From positions 124,001-188,000 of the forward strand of contig NZ_QNQU01000013.1 in assembly GCF_003315595.1 (NCBI RefSeq): 64,000 nucleotides of DNA. The letters run 5' to 3'. Source of the stretch: Pedobacter miscanthi (GTDB taxonomy: Bacteria > Bacteroidota > Bacteroidia > Sphingobacteriales > Sphingobacteriaceae). The position numbers and the translations under genes are program-made. This document shows, one piece after another, positions 1 through 7,840 of the stretch (within the stretch, counting starts at the first letter, position 1; each line of letters starts with the position of its first letter). The notes beneath the pieces were generated by a model that ran no database searches, was not told where the DNA came from, and saw only the letters and a program-made list of their open reading frames with translations.

Positions 1-62
1 ATGAGGGTAAAATAAGTATCAACGAGGGTGAAATAAGTGTCAACGAGGGTGAAATAAGTATC
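1..62. repeat. 21-bp tandem repeat, three copies
   Basis: Three head-to-tail copies of a 21-bp unit (AACGAGGGTGAAATAAGTGTC-like) lie at 1-20 (partial), 21-41 and 42-62. Because the period is seven codons, plus frame 3 is open from the window edge to a TAG at 78-80 and reads as a heptad peptide repeat. It could be the tail of a gene entering from the left or plain intergenic repeat; the edge prevents a decision. Confidence 0.8.
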
Positions 63-141
63 AAACCGAGTTTAATTTAGCCAGTTTTCAATTAGCAATG
101 ACCAATGAATGAATGATTGAATGAATGAATGAATGGCCTAT

Positions 142-860
142 GAACCAGTTTTCAATTTGCAGTTGAATCAATAAATATCCCTGGAGCCTTAATGTTCTTA
201 ATTTCTTAATGGTCAGAAGATAAATGAACGACTTGTTGCAAAATCCTTCGACTCTGCTCAGGATGACAACAGTTGCGGTAATCAGTTCCCAGTTGGAAGT
301 TTACAGTTAACAATGACCAATAAATTAATGAATGATTGACTGAATGAATGAATGACCTATGAACCCGTTTTCAGTTGGCAGTTGAATGAATAAATATCCT
401 TGGAGCCATAATGTTCTTAATTTCTTAATGGTCAGAAGATAGATGAACGACTTGTTGCAAAAGATCCTTCGATTACGCTCAGGATGACAACAGCTGCGGT
501 AATCAGTTCCCAGTTGGCAGTTAACAATGACCAATGAATGAATGAATAAATGAATGGATGAATGAATGGATGACCTGTGAACCAGTTTTCAGTTGGCAGT
601 TACCCCCCTGAGCGTAACCTGTCCCAAACATTCGGGGGCCGAAAGGGTAAACAGTTAACCAATTTGCAGTTGAATCAATAAATATCCTTGGAGCCTCAAT
701 GTTCTTAATTTCTTAATGGTCAGAAGATAGATGAACGACTTGTTGCAAAATCCTTCGACTCCGCTCAGGATGACAACAGCTGCGGTAATCAGTTTCCAGT
801 TGGAAGTTTACAGTTAGCAATTAGGAATGAATGAACCAGTTTTCAGTTGGCAGTCAACAA
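142..860. repeat. Three-copy long intergenic repeat with GAAT arrays
   Basis: A unit of about 200-230 bp recurs three times, starting near 142, 361 and 661. Each copy runs from a CAGTTTTCAGTTGGCAGTTGAAT-like segment, through a block containing CTTCGACTCTGCTCAGGATGACAAC, to a CCAGTTGGAAGTTTACAGTTA-like segment. The copies are joined by short arrays of the tetranucleotide GAAT. An unrelated 60-bp C/G-rich piece (601-660) separates copies two and three. I see no gene in 63-969; the short open frames follow the repeat and resemble no protein. Confidence 0.75.
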
Positions 861-969
861 TTTAACAATCATACAATTTAACAATAGTATTATCACACTT
901 AACCTGTTTTCAATCAACAACGAACAAATGACCAACTAACCAATGAACCAACGACCAATGACCAATGAA

Positions 970-1860
970 CTAATTCACCCGGCTCACACTATTGTACGTA
1001 TCGATGTAGGCCCTTGGAGACTGACCGATAATACTTTTAAACACCCTGTTAAAATTGGTAATACTATTAAAACCGGCTTTATATGCCACGCCTGAAATGC
1101 AATCGGCCTTTTCTCCGGCAATGAGGCTTTTACAGGCATCGTTAATCCTAACTTCGTTTAAAAAAGAAATAAAAGTATGGCCTGTGTGTTTTTTAAAATA
1201 ACGGCAAAAGGCTTGCGGAGTCATAAAAGCGGTATTGGCCACATCTTCTAAAGAGATCTGGTTATTGTAGTTTTCGGTGATAAAATTGATGATTTTACTT
1301 AAACGCATGCCTTCATTTTCGCTGAAATTAGAAGAATAGAGATCAGAACAGAGCGACTCTACGTTTTCGTTCAGATCCTGCAGGCCATTAACCAATTTCA
1401 GAAAGTTAAATACAACATCAACCCCGGATGCCTGGTGAACATTAAAAATTTTGGGAATTAAATTTTTGGCAAAACCATAGGGAACTTTAAAACCATGTTT
1501 GTTTTTAGCCAGAAAAGCATTCACCATTTTCATCTCCGGGAGATTAAACAAAGAAGCCAGAATACCATTGGGATTAAAGTAAACCGAACAGGCTTTAATG
1601 GTTTTATTGCTATCGGCCGAAAAATACTCTGGATTACTTTTAAATAAATGCGGAAGTTTTGCACCAATTACAAAAATATCGCCTGAACGGAAAGCATGCA
1701 TGTCGTTACCGGCAATTAATGTTCCTTCACCGCTTTCTACATAAGTAATCTGCCATTCATCGTGCCTGTGCAGGTACTGATAAAAATAAGGCAGTTCGAT
1801 GTGCTCGGATATTACACTTTTATCGTCGGGCACAAGCAGGGTAAATGGTAATACTTTCAT
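970..1860 (-). CDS. AraC-family transcriptional regulator
   Basis: The 296-residue protein has an N-terminal cupin-like sensing domain (about residues 15-160; HRHDEWQITYVESGEG and FRSGDIFVIGAKLPH are typical). A C-terminal AraC/XylS double helix-turn-helix follows (about 195-292), with the second-helix signature GFNSITNFNRVFKSIIGQSP. Proteins of this build bind a small ligand and usually activate a neighbouring operon. It lies at the downstream end of the hydroxyproline operon on the same strand, separated by 224 nt that hold a hairpin (2024-2084). It therefore probably has its own promoter and is the likely local regulator. The ligand is an inference from position only. Confidence 0.9.
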   Translation of the reverse strand: MKVLPFTLLVPDDKSVISEHIELPYFYQYLHRHDEWQITYVESGEGTLIAGNDMHAFRSGDIFVIGAKLPHLFKSNPEYFSADSNKTIKACSVYFNPNGILASLFNLPEMKMVNAFLAKNKHGFKVPYGFAKNLIPKIFNVHQASGVDVVFNFLKLVNGLQDLNENVESLCSDLYSSNFSENEGMRLSKIINFITENYNNQISLEDVANTAFMTPQAFCRYFKKHTGHTFISFLNEVRINDACKSLIAGEKADCISGVAYKAGFNSITNFNRVFKSIIGQSPRAYIDTYNSVSRVN

Positions 1861-1950
1861 GGTTTGGTTAATTTCAGCTTATCGACTACAAGTTGAATTT
1901 AACGATATTAACTCAAAACGCATAATAAAACGTAAATAAGGTTAAAATAC

Positions 1951-1965
1951 TACCATTATCTGGTA
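1951..1965. promoter_or_regulatory. Small dyad upstream of the AraC gene
   Basis: TACCA-N5-TGGTA lies about 90 nt before the AraC start codon. It could be an operator or may be chance; it is a short symmetric site in an AT-rich leader. Confidence 0.25.
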
Positions 1966-2023
1966 ATATTTAAAGAAAAACCGGTCAAGAGCTCTACAAT
2001 TTGACCTTCTTAAATTGAACACC

Positions 2024-2084
2024 AAAGAAGTCAAGTTTTTAGTTCCCTGTTGAATACAACAATTTATACAAACTTGACTTCTTT
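2024..2084. terminator. Long hairpin repeat at the end of the FAD dehydrogenase gene
   Basis: The arms AAAGAAGTCAAGTTTTT and AAACTTGACTTCTTTTT form a stem of about 15 bp around a loop of roughly 30 nt. The hairpin abuts the stop codon of the dehydrogenase (2085-2087) and has T-runs on both sides, so it can act as a terminator. Nearly the same element recurs at 27677-27735 and, in a compact form, at 27811-27845. Confidence 0.75.
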
Positions 2085-3326
2085 TTATCGCGACACAGCA
2101 AAAGGTTTCAATTCCAACTCAGTAACTGCCTCATCAATGATCTGACTCACAAGCAATCCGGTTGCGGGGCCTAAACTCAGTCCCATCATCCCATGCCCTG
2201 TGGCTATAACCAGATTTTCTCTCTTTTCGCTTCTGCCGATATAGGGTAAACCATCGGGAGAGGATGGACGGAAACCATACCAGATTTCTTTTTCGGCAGG
2301 AAGTGCAGGTTTTAAATCCGGAAAATAGGCCGGCACCGATTCTACAATACCTTTAACCCGCTGCATATTGATCCTGTTATTGATCTTATCCAGCTCCATC
2401 GTTCCACCATACCTGATCTGCCCGTTCATAGGCGTTATGGCTACCCTGGCCTCGCATAATAATGCAGGTATGGTTAACCGGTTTTGCGGTTCGGGTTCCA
2501 TAAAAGAATAACCTTTGCCGGGCATTAAGGAAATTTTAACACCAGCCATTTTTGCTACGGCCGGCGACCATGAACCAGTGGCAACTACATATTGATCGGC
2601 CTCCCAGGCTTCGGTACCGCTAAAAACTTTCATTATCCGGTTACCAGTCACCTCAATTTTATCTACTTCTTTTCGGCGTTCAATTTTTACACCGTTATCA
2701 GTTAAATATTTGAGCAGGGCATTCATCAGTTTGGCTGGATAGAGGTGTGCGTCACAACGATAATGTACGGCACCCAGCACATCCAGTTTTAAATCAGGCT
2801 GTAAGGCCTGGCATTGTGCTGCCGATAATACAGCCATATCAAGACCTAATTCGATGGCTTTGGCGGCTAAATGGGCTTCTTCTTCGCCTGCTTTTTCTGT
2901 TTTATAAAAAGCCAGAATACCCTTAGGGCTGAGCTCGAATTCAAATTCGGGCTCTTTCGCTAAATCCTGGTATAACTTTTTGCTGAGCAGGGAAAGATCG
3001 CGCAGAGGTACAGCAGACTGGTTAACATGTTTTGCAGTGGCGTGTTTCATAAACTTTAACCCCCAGTTAACAAGACCTGCATTTAATGAAGGTCGAACAT
3101 AAAACGGGCTTTTGCTATTGAACATCCACCTGATGCCCTGTTTAATCATTCCTGGCGCGGCCAGAGGTACAAAATGGCTCGGCACAATCATCCCTGCGTT
3201 ACCAAAAGAGCAGTTATCGGTAATATCGCCCTTGTCTAAAACAGTAACTTCATAACCTTTTTTCTGCAGGTAATAGGCAGAAGTTAAACCCACAATCCCA
3301 CCACCAATAATTAATACCTTCGACAT
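2085..3326 (-). CDS. FAD-dependent D-amino acid dehydrogenase-like protein (predicted cis-4-hydroxy-D-proline dehydrogenase)
   Basis: The 413-residue DAO/DadA-family flavoprotein starts with a Rossmann dinucleotide motif, IIGGGIVGLTSAYYL (about residues 5-19). It ends with the family signature GFRPSSPDGLPYIG and ATGHGMMGLSLGPATG. DadA-type enzymes oxidise D-amino acids at the membrane and pass electrons to the respiratory chain. It follows the epimerase gene by 30 nt in an operon holding all other hydroxyproline steps. Oxidation of cis-4-hydroxy-D-proline to pyrroline-4-hydroxy-2-carboxylate is therefore the likely reaction. General D-amino acid oxidation cannot be excluded from sequence alone. 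Confidence 0.87.
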   Translation of the reverse strand: MSKVLIIGGGIVGLTSAYYLQKKGYEVTVLDKGDITDNCSFGNAGMIVPSHFVPLAAPGMIKQGIRWMFNSKSPFYVRPSLNAGLVNWGLKFMKHATAKHVNQSAVPLRDLSLLSKKLYQDLAKEPEFEFELSPKGILAFYKTEKAGEEEAHLAAKAIELGLDMAVLSAAQCQALQPDLKLDVLGAVHYRCDAHLYPAKLMNALLKYLTDNGVKIERRKEVDKIEVTGNRIMKVFSGTEAWEADQYVVATGSWSPAVAKMAGVKISLMPGKGYSFMEPEPQNRLTIPALLCEARVAITPMNGQIRYGGTMELDKINNRINMQRVKGIVESVPAYFPDLKPALPAEKEIWYGFRPSSPDGLPYIGRSEKRENLVIATGHGMMGLSLGPATGLLVSQIIDEAVTELELKPFAVSR

Positions 3327-3356
3327 TCTTTTAATTTAAATTACTTTAAAAACTGA

Positions 3357-4358
3357 TTAAATCACCTGAAACCCGTGCGCATAAGGATCATCTTCTGCAT
3401 CGATTTTTATGGTATTATAACCAAATACTTTTGCCCAGCCCTCTACACTTGGAATAATGGCTTTAATTCCGTTCAACTCTACTTCTTCTTCTACCCTGCC
3501 GGTAAACTTGCTACCAATAAAACTTTCGTGAATAAAATCTTCCCCCTTTTTTAATTTACCTTTGGCATGCCACTGCGCCATACGGGCAGATGTTCCGGTA
3601 CCGCAGGGTGAGCGATCAATGGCTTTATCCCCATAAAAAACAGCATTTCGGGCAGTAGATGCAGGATCGATGGTTTTACCTGTCCACAAAACATGACTAC
3701 AGCCGTTTATGGTCGGATCTAAAGGATGGATGAAAGTATATTTTTCATTAATGCGCTTGCGGATGGTCTGGCTCCAGGTAATCAACTGCGAAGCTGAATA
3801 ATTTTCGAGCCCGGGAAAATTCTCCTGCGGATCCACTATTGCATAAAAATTGCCCCCATAAGCCACATCGAAGGTAAGCAAACCCAAATCCGGGCATTCG
3901 ACCTGAAGATTTTCAGCAGCCAGGTAAGAAGCCACATTTTTAAGTTTAACCGATTTAACCTTTTTTCCTTCCTGTTTATACTCGATCAATACCAATCCGG
4001 CTGGCGCTTCCATCCTGATTTTACCAGGTACTTTTGGCTGAATCAGTCCTTCTTCTATTGCAATGGTAATGGTGCCAATGGTGCCATGACCGCACATGGG
4101 TAAACAACCGCTGGTTTCGATAAAAAGTACAGCTACATCGTTGGCAGGATCGTGTGGTGGATAGAGAATACTGCCCGACATCATATCATGGCCACGAGGT
4201 TCGAACATTAAACCAGTTCTGATCCAATCGTATTCCTTAAGAAAATGCTGGCGTTTTTCGCTCATATTGGCACCAATCAGTTGCGGGCCACCACCGGCCA
4301 CCAGCCTAACCGGATTTCCGCAGGTATGTGCATCTACACAAAAAAAGCTTTTACTCAT
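3357..4358 (-). CDS. 4-hydroxyproline 2-epimerase (proline racemase family)
   Basis: The 333-residue protein of the proline racemase family keeps both catalytic cysteines: Cys89 in PMCGHGTIG and Cys252 in DRSPCGTGTSAR. Two cysteines mark racemases and epimerases; trans-3-hydroxyproline dehydratases of the same family replace one with Ser or Thr. The length is normal. The product converts trans-4-hydroxy-L-proline to cis-4-hydroxy-D-proline, the entry step of the pathway. Its start overlaps the end of the aldehyde dehydrogenase gene by 8 bp, showing translational coupling. Proline racemase is the alternative, but the neighbours favour hydroxyproline. Confidence 0.92.
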   Translation of the reverse strand: MSKSFFCVDAHTCGNPVRLVAGGGPQLIGANMSEKRQHFLKEYDWIRTGLMFEPRGHDMMSGSILYPPHDPANDVAVLFIETSGCLPMCGHGTIGTITIAIEEGLIQPKVPGKIRMEAPAGLVLIEYKQEGKKVKSVKLKNVASYLAAENLQVECPDLGLLTFDVAYGGNFYAIVDPQENFPGLENYSASQLITWSQTIRKRINEKYTFIHPLDPTINGCSHVLWTGKTIDPASTARNAVFYGDKAIDRSPCGTGTSARMAQWHAKGKLKKGEDFIHESFIGSKFTGRVEEEVELNGIKAIIPSVEGWAKVFGYNTIKIDAEDDPYAHGFQVI

Positions 4359-5937
4359 GGGACTTTGTTGTTTTTTGATTTACTGTTCTATAGATACCAA
4401 GGGGATTTCCGTCTTTCAGCTCATCTGGCAATAATTCCTGCTCCCAATCCTGATAGGCTAATGGCCGTACAAAACGGTTGATGGCTGTAGATCCTACAGA
4501 AGTGAAACGGCTATCGCTGCTTGCCGGAAAAGGGCCGCCGTGCTGCATGGCTGCACAAACTTCTACACCAGTTGGTACACCATTTAAAATAATCCTCCCG
4601 GTTTTATCGCTGAGTTTATTTATCAGGCCCTGATAATGCTGAAGCTCCTGTTTTTCGGCCATTAAGGTTACGGTGAGTTGTCCTTCCAATACGTCAATGG
4701 TTTTTTCGAGTTCTTCCATATCATCCGCCACAACCAAAAGGGAATAAGGTCCGAAAATTTCTTCGCGGAGTTTTGGATTTGCGATGAAATCATTGGCGCT
4801 TACCTGAGCGATTTTTGCCTGAGATTGATTTTTTAGATCGTTATTGATCAGCTTTGAAACTGCGATAACTTCAACTCCTGCTTCATCAATTATCTGAGCA
4901 GAAAGCTTTGCGAAATTATCGGCAATCCCACCAGTAAGCATAGTTGCAGGTGGAACAACAGCGATGGCTTCTTGTAAATAATTTTTAAAATTTTCTAACG
5001 CCGGAGATTTAACTGCCAGCAGTAAACCGGGGTTGGTACAAAACTGACCCGCACCTAAAGTAACCGATGCAGCGTATTTTTTAGCCAGTTCTTCTGCCTG
5101 GTTTGCTAAAGCTTGAGGCAGAAAAACAATAGGATTGATGCTGCCCATCTCAGCAAAAACAGGGATAGGCTGTTTCCGTTGCTGTGCAAGATTGATCAAT
5201 GCCATCCCCCCTTTAAAAGAACCCGTAAAAGCTACTGCTTTTGTTAGTGGATGCTGAACCAAGGCAGCACCCACAGCATAAGCATCATCATATAACATCG
5301 AAAAAATACCTTTTGGCACACCTGTTTTTTCAATGGCTTTTATGATCGCAGCGGCAACTAAAGCGCTCGTACCATAATGTGCCGGATGTGCCTTTACAAT
5401 TACAGGGCAGCCTGCAGCAAGCGCCGAAGCGGTATCGCCACCAGCAACAGAAAAGGCCAGAGGAAAATTACTAGCACCAAACACCACTACCGGGCCAATG
5501 GGGACCAGCATCCGCCTGATATCGGGCTTTGGTAAGGGTTGTCTTTCAGGTAAAGCAGTATCAATTATCGCGTCCACCCAAGAGCCTTCTGCAACCAGAT
5601 TGGCAAACAATCTTAACTGTCCGGTAGTGCGGCCCAACTCACCCTGTAAACGCCCTAAGGGCAAAGCACTTTCTGCCGAGGCCCTGTTAACCAACACTTC
5701 GCCTATAGTGGTAATTTCGTCGGCAATGGCATTTAAAAAAGCTGCTTTTTGATCTTTATTCAGATTTCTATATTCATAAAAAGCTTGATTTGCAGCATGT
5801 AAAGCATCCTCAATATCACTTTCGTTTGCTTTAAAAAACTCACCTTCAAGTGTTAAACCTGTTGCCGGATTAATTGCTTTCAGACTTTTTCCTTCAGTTT
5901 CTACGTAGCTACAGGCAGCAATATTTCTTCCATCCAT
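4351..5937 (-). CDS. 2-oxoglutarate semialdehyde (2,5-dioxovalerate) dehydrogenase, ALDH family
   Basis: The 528-residue aldehyde dehydrogenase has catalytic Cys300 in GAGQFCTNPG and general-base Glu263 in FAEMGSINP. The nucleotide-binding loop reads AFTGSFKGG (about 236-244). The NP after Glu-Met-Gly-Ser and the FCTNPG cysteine loop resemble NADP-dependent 2,5-dioxovalerate dehydrogenases. It would oxidise 2-oxoglutarate semialdehyde, made by the DHDPS-family deaminase, to 2-oxoglutarate for the TCA cycle. It begins 15 nt after the lyase gene and overlaps the epimerase start by 8 bp, so it sits centrally in the operon. Confidence 0.92.
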   Translation of the reverse strand: MDGRNIAACSYVETEGKSLKAINPATGLTLEGEFFKANESDIEDALHAANQAFYEYRNLNKDQKAAFLNAIADEITTIGEVLVNRASAESALPLGRLQGELGRTTGQLRLFANLVAEGSWVDAIIDTALPERQPLPKPDIRRMLVPIGPVVVFGASNFPLAFSVAGGDTASALAAGCPVIVKAHPAHYGTSALVAAAIIKAIEKTGVPKGIFSMLYDDAYAVGAALVQHPLTKAVAFTGSFKGGMALINLAQQRKQPIPVFAEMGSINPIVFLPQALANQAEELAKKYAASVTLGAGQFCTNPGLLLAVKSPALENFKNYLQEAIAVVPPATMLTGGIADNFAKLSAQIIDEAGVEVIAVSKLINNDLKNQSQAKIAQVSANDFIANPKLREEIFGPYSLLVVADDMEELEKTIDVLEGQLTVTLMAEKQELQHYQGLINKLSDKTGRIILNGVPTGVEVCAAMQHGGPFPASSDSRFTSVGSTAINRFVRPLAYQDWEQELLPDELKDGNPLGIYRTVNQKTTKSHE

Positions 5938-5952
5938 ATTTTGCTGTTTAAA

Positions 5953-6871
5953 CTACTTGCCCCAGCTCCCTGCCGGCAATTGCGGACGGGCAGCCAATGC
6001 ATCATTGATAATTTTTAATACTTTTTCCCTTTCAGCCCCACTCACCGGTAAACGTGGTGCACGAACGGCTTCGGTTCCCAGTCCCGTAGCTACTTCAGCC
6101 AGTTTGATGTACTGTACCAGTTTCGGGTGTATGTCGAGTTCCAAAACAGGTAAAAACCAGCGGTAAATGGTAAGGGCTTCGGCAATACGGTTTTGTTTGA
6201 TCAGCCTGAAAATCGCTACAGTTTCTTTGGGAAAAGCATCAACCAAGCCAGCAACCCAGCCATCTGCCCCCATTACGATACTTTCCATTGCCAGGGGATC
6301 TACACCGGTAAAGATTTTAAAACGATCGCCAAAACGGTTGATCAAACGGGTAACATTTGAAACGTCCCTTGTTGATTCTTTTATGGCCTGGATATTCTCA
6401 TATTTTGTTAAAACTTCAAACATATCAAGCGTAACCTCGATTTTGTAGTCGACAGGATTGTTGTAAATCATAATCGGCAGCTGTGTACTTTCTGCAAATG
6501 GCTCCAAAAAAGGCGAGCGTTTCATCGGGTGCAGCATTATAACGCATAGGGGGCAATAACATGAGTCCGTTTGCGCCAAGCGATTCTGCTTTTTTAGCCG
6601 CTTCTATCGCCTTTTTGGTAGTTGCCTCTGCAATGTTCAGTAAAACAGGAACGCGTCCGTTAACCAGGCTTAAAGTGTGTGAGAGCAAGCCGAATTTTTC
6701 TTCATCGCTAAGTACGCTTGCTTCGCCAAGCGATCCCCCCAAAATAATGCCTTCTGCACCTGCTTCTAATTGTGCTTCGATGTTTAAATCGAAGGCCTCA
6801 AAATCCAATTCATCATTCGCTGTAAATTTCGTGGTTACAGCAGGGAAAACCCCGGTCCATTTAATACTCAT
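5953..6871 (-). pseudogene. Frameshifted DHDPS-family lyase (predicted pyrroline-4-hydroxy-2-carboxylate deaminase)
   Basis: Two overlapping frames together make one dihydrodipicolinate synthase/N-acetylneuraminate lyase protein of about 305 residues. The first frame (6871 down to the shift) gives the N-terminal barrel with GGSLGEASVLSDEEK. The second (to the stop at 5953) gives PIMIYNNPVDY, with the family tyrosine, and AIKESTRDVSN, with the Schiff-base lysine. The reading switches at a run of six A on the plus strand (6506-6511). Dropping one base there restores ETLAFLEPFAESTQLPIMIY, a normal family sequence. In the pathway it deaminates and dehydrates the pyrroline to 2-oxoglutarate semialdehyde. 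It is the first gene of the operon. The cause may be a real mutation, a homopolymer sequencing error or slippage. Confidence 0.88.
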
Positions 6872-6931
6872 GTATTCTTATAATTTTAATAATATGGTTA
6901 ATAGAAGTTTTAATAAAACCATTAGTTTAAC

Positions 6932-6958
6932 TGATCAGCGTATTATTTCAGCTGATCA
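6932..6958. promoter_or_regulatory. Perfect dyad TGATCAGC-N11-GCTGATCA in the hydroxyproline operon leader
   Basis: An 8-bp perfect inverted repeat lies between the predicted -7 element (6976-6983) and the first start codon (6871). It may be an operator or a leader hairpin. AraC proteins usually bind direct repeats, so the binder could be something else. Confidence 0.45.
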
Positions 6959-6975
6959 TTTTTAAATTACTTTTT

Positions 6976-6983
6976 CAAAAGTA
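6976..6983 (-). promoter_or_regulatory. Predicted -7 element of the hydroxyproline operon
   Basis: TACTTTTG on the minus strand matches the Bacteroidota -7 consensus TAnnTTTG, about 105 nt before the lyase start codon. No convincing -33 TTTG was found at the usual distance. Confidence 0.5.
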
Positions 6984-7195
6984 GCAGATAAGGGCAAGCG
7001 GAGATCGTTGGATTTTAACCAATATCAGCCGTAAATAAGCCACTTAAAAAACAGGTAGGTAATGAAAGGAAACAATCAGGCAGAAATACCTAATGGTATC
7101 AAAGATAAGAGGCTTGATCATGGGATTACCAACCAGCTTAGATGTTCTCAGGTGACTAAGGTGGTCGAATTTAAACAGTAAAGATTTATTTTATT

Positions 7196-7619
7196 GACCA
7201 CCTTAGACACCTTAACTCACCTGATTTTTACATCTTGAATAACATGCAAAAATCAATTAAATGAAATATCAACTTAAACAGCTCAGGTTAATTTATGGAC
7301 CACCTTAGACACCTTAGCTCACCTGAATTTTACATCTTGAATAACATGCAATAATCAATCAAATGAAAATGGGCAGGTTAATTTATTGACCACCTGAGAC
7401 ACCTTAACTCACCTGAGTTTTACATCTTGAATAACACGCAATAAACAATCATATGAAAATGGGCAGGTTATTTTATTAACCACCTTAGACACCTTAGCTC
7501 ACCTGAGTTTTACATCTTGAATAACATGCAATAAACAATCAAATGAAAATTGGCAGGTTAATTTATGGACCACCTTAGACACCTTAGCTCACCTGAGTTT
7601 TACATCTTGAATAACATGC
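7196..7619. repeat. 90-bp tandem repeat, five units
   Basis: Units begin at 7196, 7298, 7388, 7478 and 7568. The first period is 102 bp and the other three are exactly 90 bp. Each unit carries GACCACCTTAGACACCTTA, then TCACCTGAGTTTTACATCTT, then GAATAACATGCAATAA and AATGAAAATGGGCAGG. A shortened inverted copy of the first segment (TCAGGTGACTAAGGTGGTC) lies just upstream at about 7149-7167. There are no unique spacers, so it is not a CRISPR array. The rest of 6984-7840 shows no gene. Confidence 0.85.
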
Positions 7620-7651
7620 TAAAATAACAGTTATGAGACATTCGATTACAA

Positions 7652-7683
7652 AAAAAGGTATTCTTTTGCAAAAATACCTTTTT
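7652..7683. terminator. Hairpin AAAAAGGTATT / AATACCTTTTT
   Basis: An 11-bp perfect inverted repeat around a 10-nt loop, with A-run and T-run flanks, fits an intrinsic terminator. It sits about 160 nt past the stop codon of the Xaa-Pro peptidase gene and directly after the 90-bp array. A second short hairpin (AGGCTTT...AAAGCCT) lies near 7770-7791. Confidence 0.55.
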
Positions 7684-7840
7684 AATCTGTCAGGTGGTTA
7701 TACCATACTCCCACGAATAAAGGATAGGTGAAACAGCGATCGCTGTAAGATTGCTTTCCCGAAACCGGGACAGGCTTTCGGCTGAAAAAGCCTCATCGCA
7801 ATAACGACTTCTTGTAACCTGACAGCAAGAATAATTTATT

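Noticed and set aside
325..534. 69-residue open frame on the minus strand
   Set aside because: It lies wholly in the three-copy intergenic repeat and shows no protein-like composition.
6500..6515. Programmed -1 ribosomal frameshift in the DHDPS-family gene
   Set aside because: A -1 slip on the T-run does not give the frame of the downstream half; a +1 change (one base less) is needed.
7196..7619. CRISPR array
   Set aside because: The 90-bp units are contiguous and nearly identical without unique spacers, and no cas gene is near.
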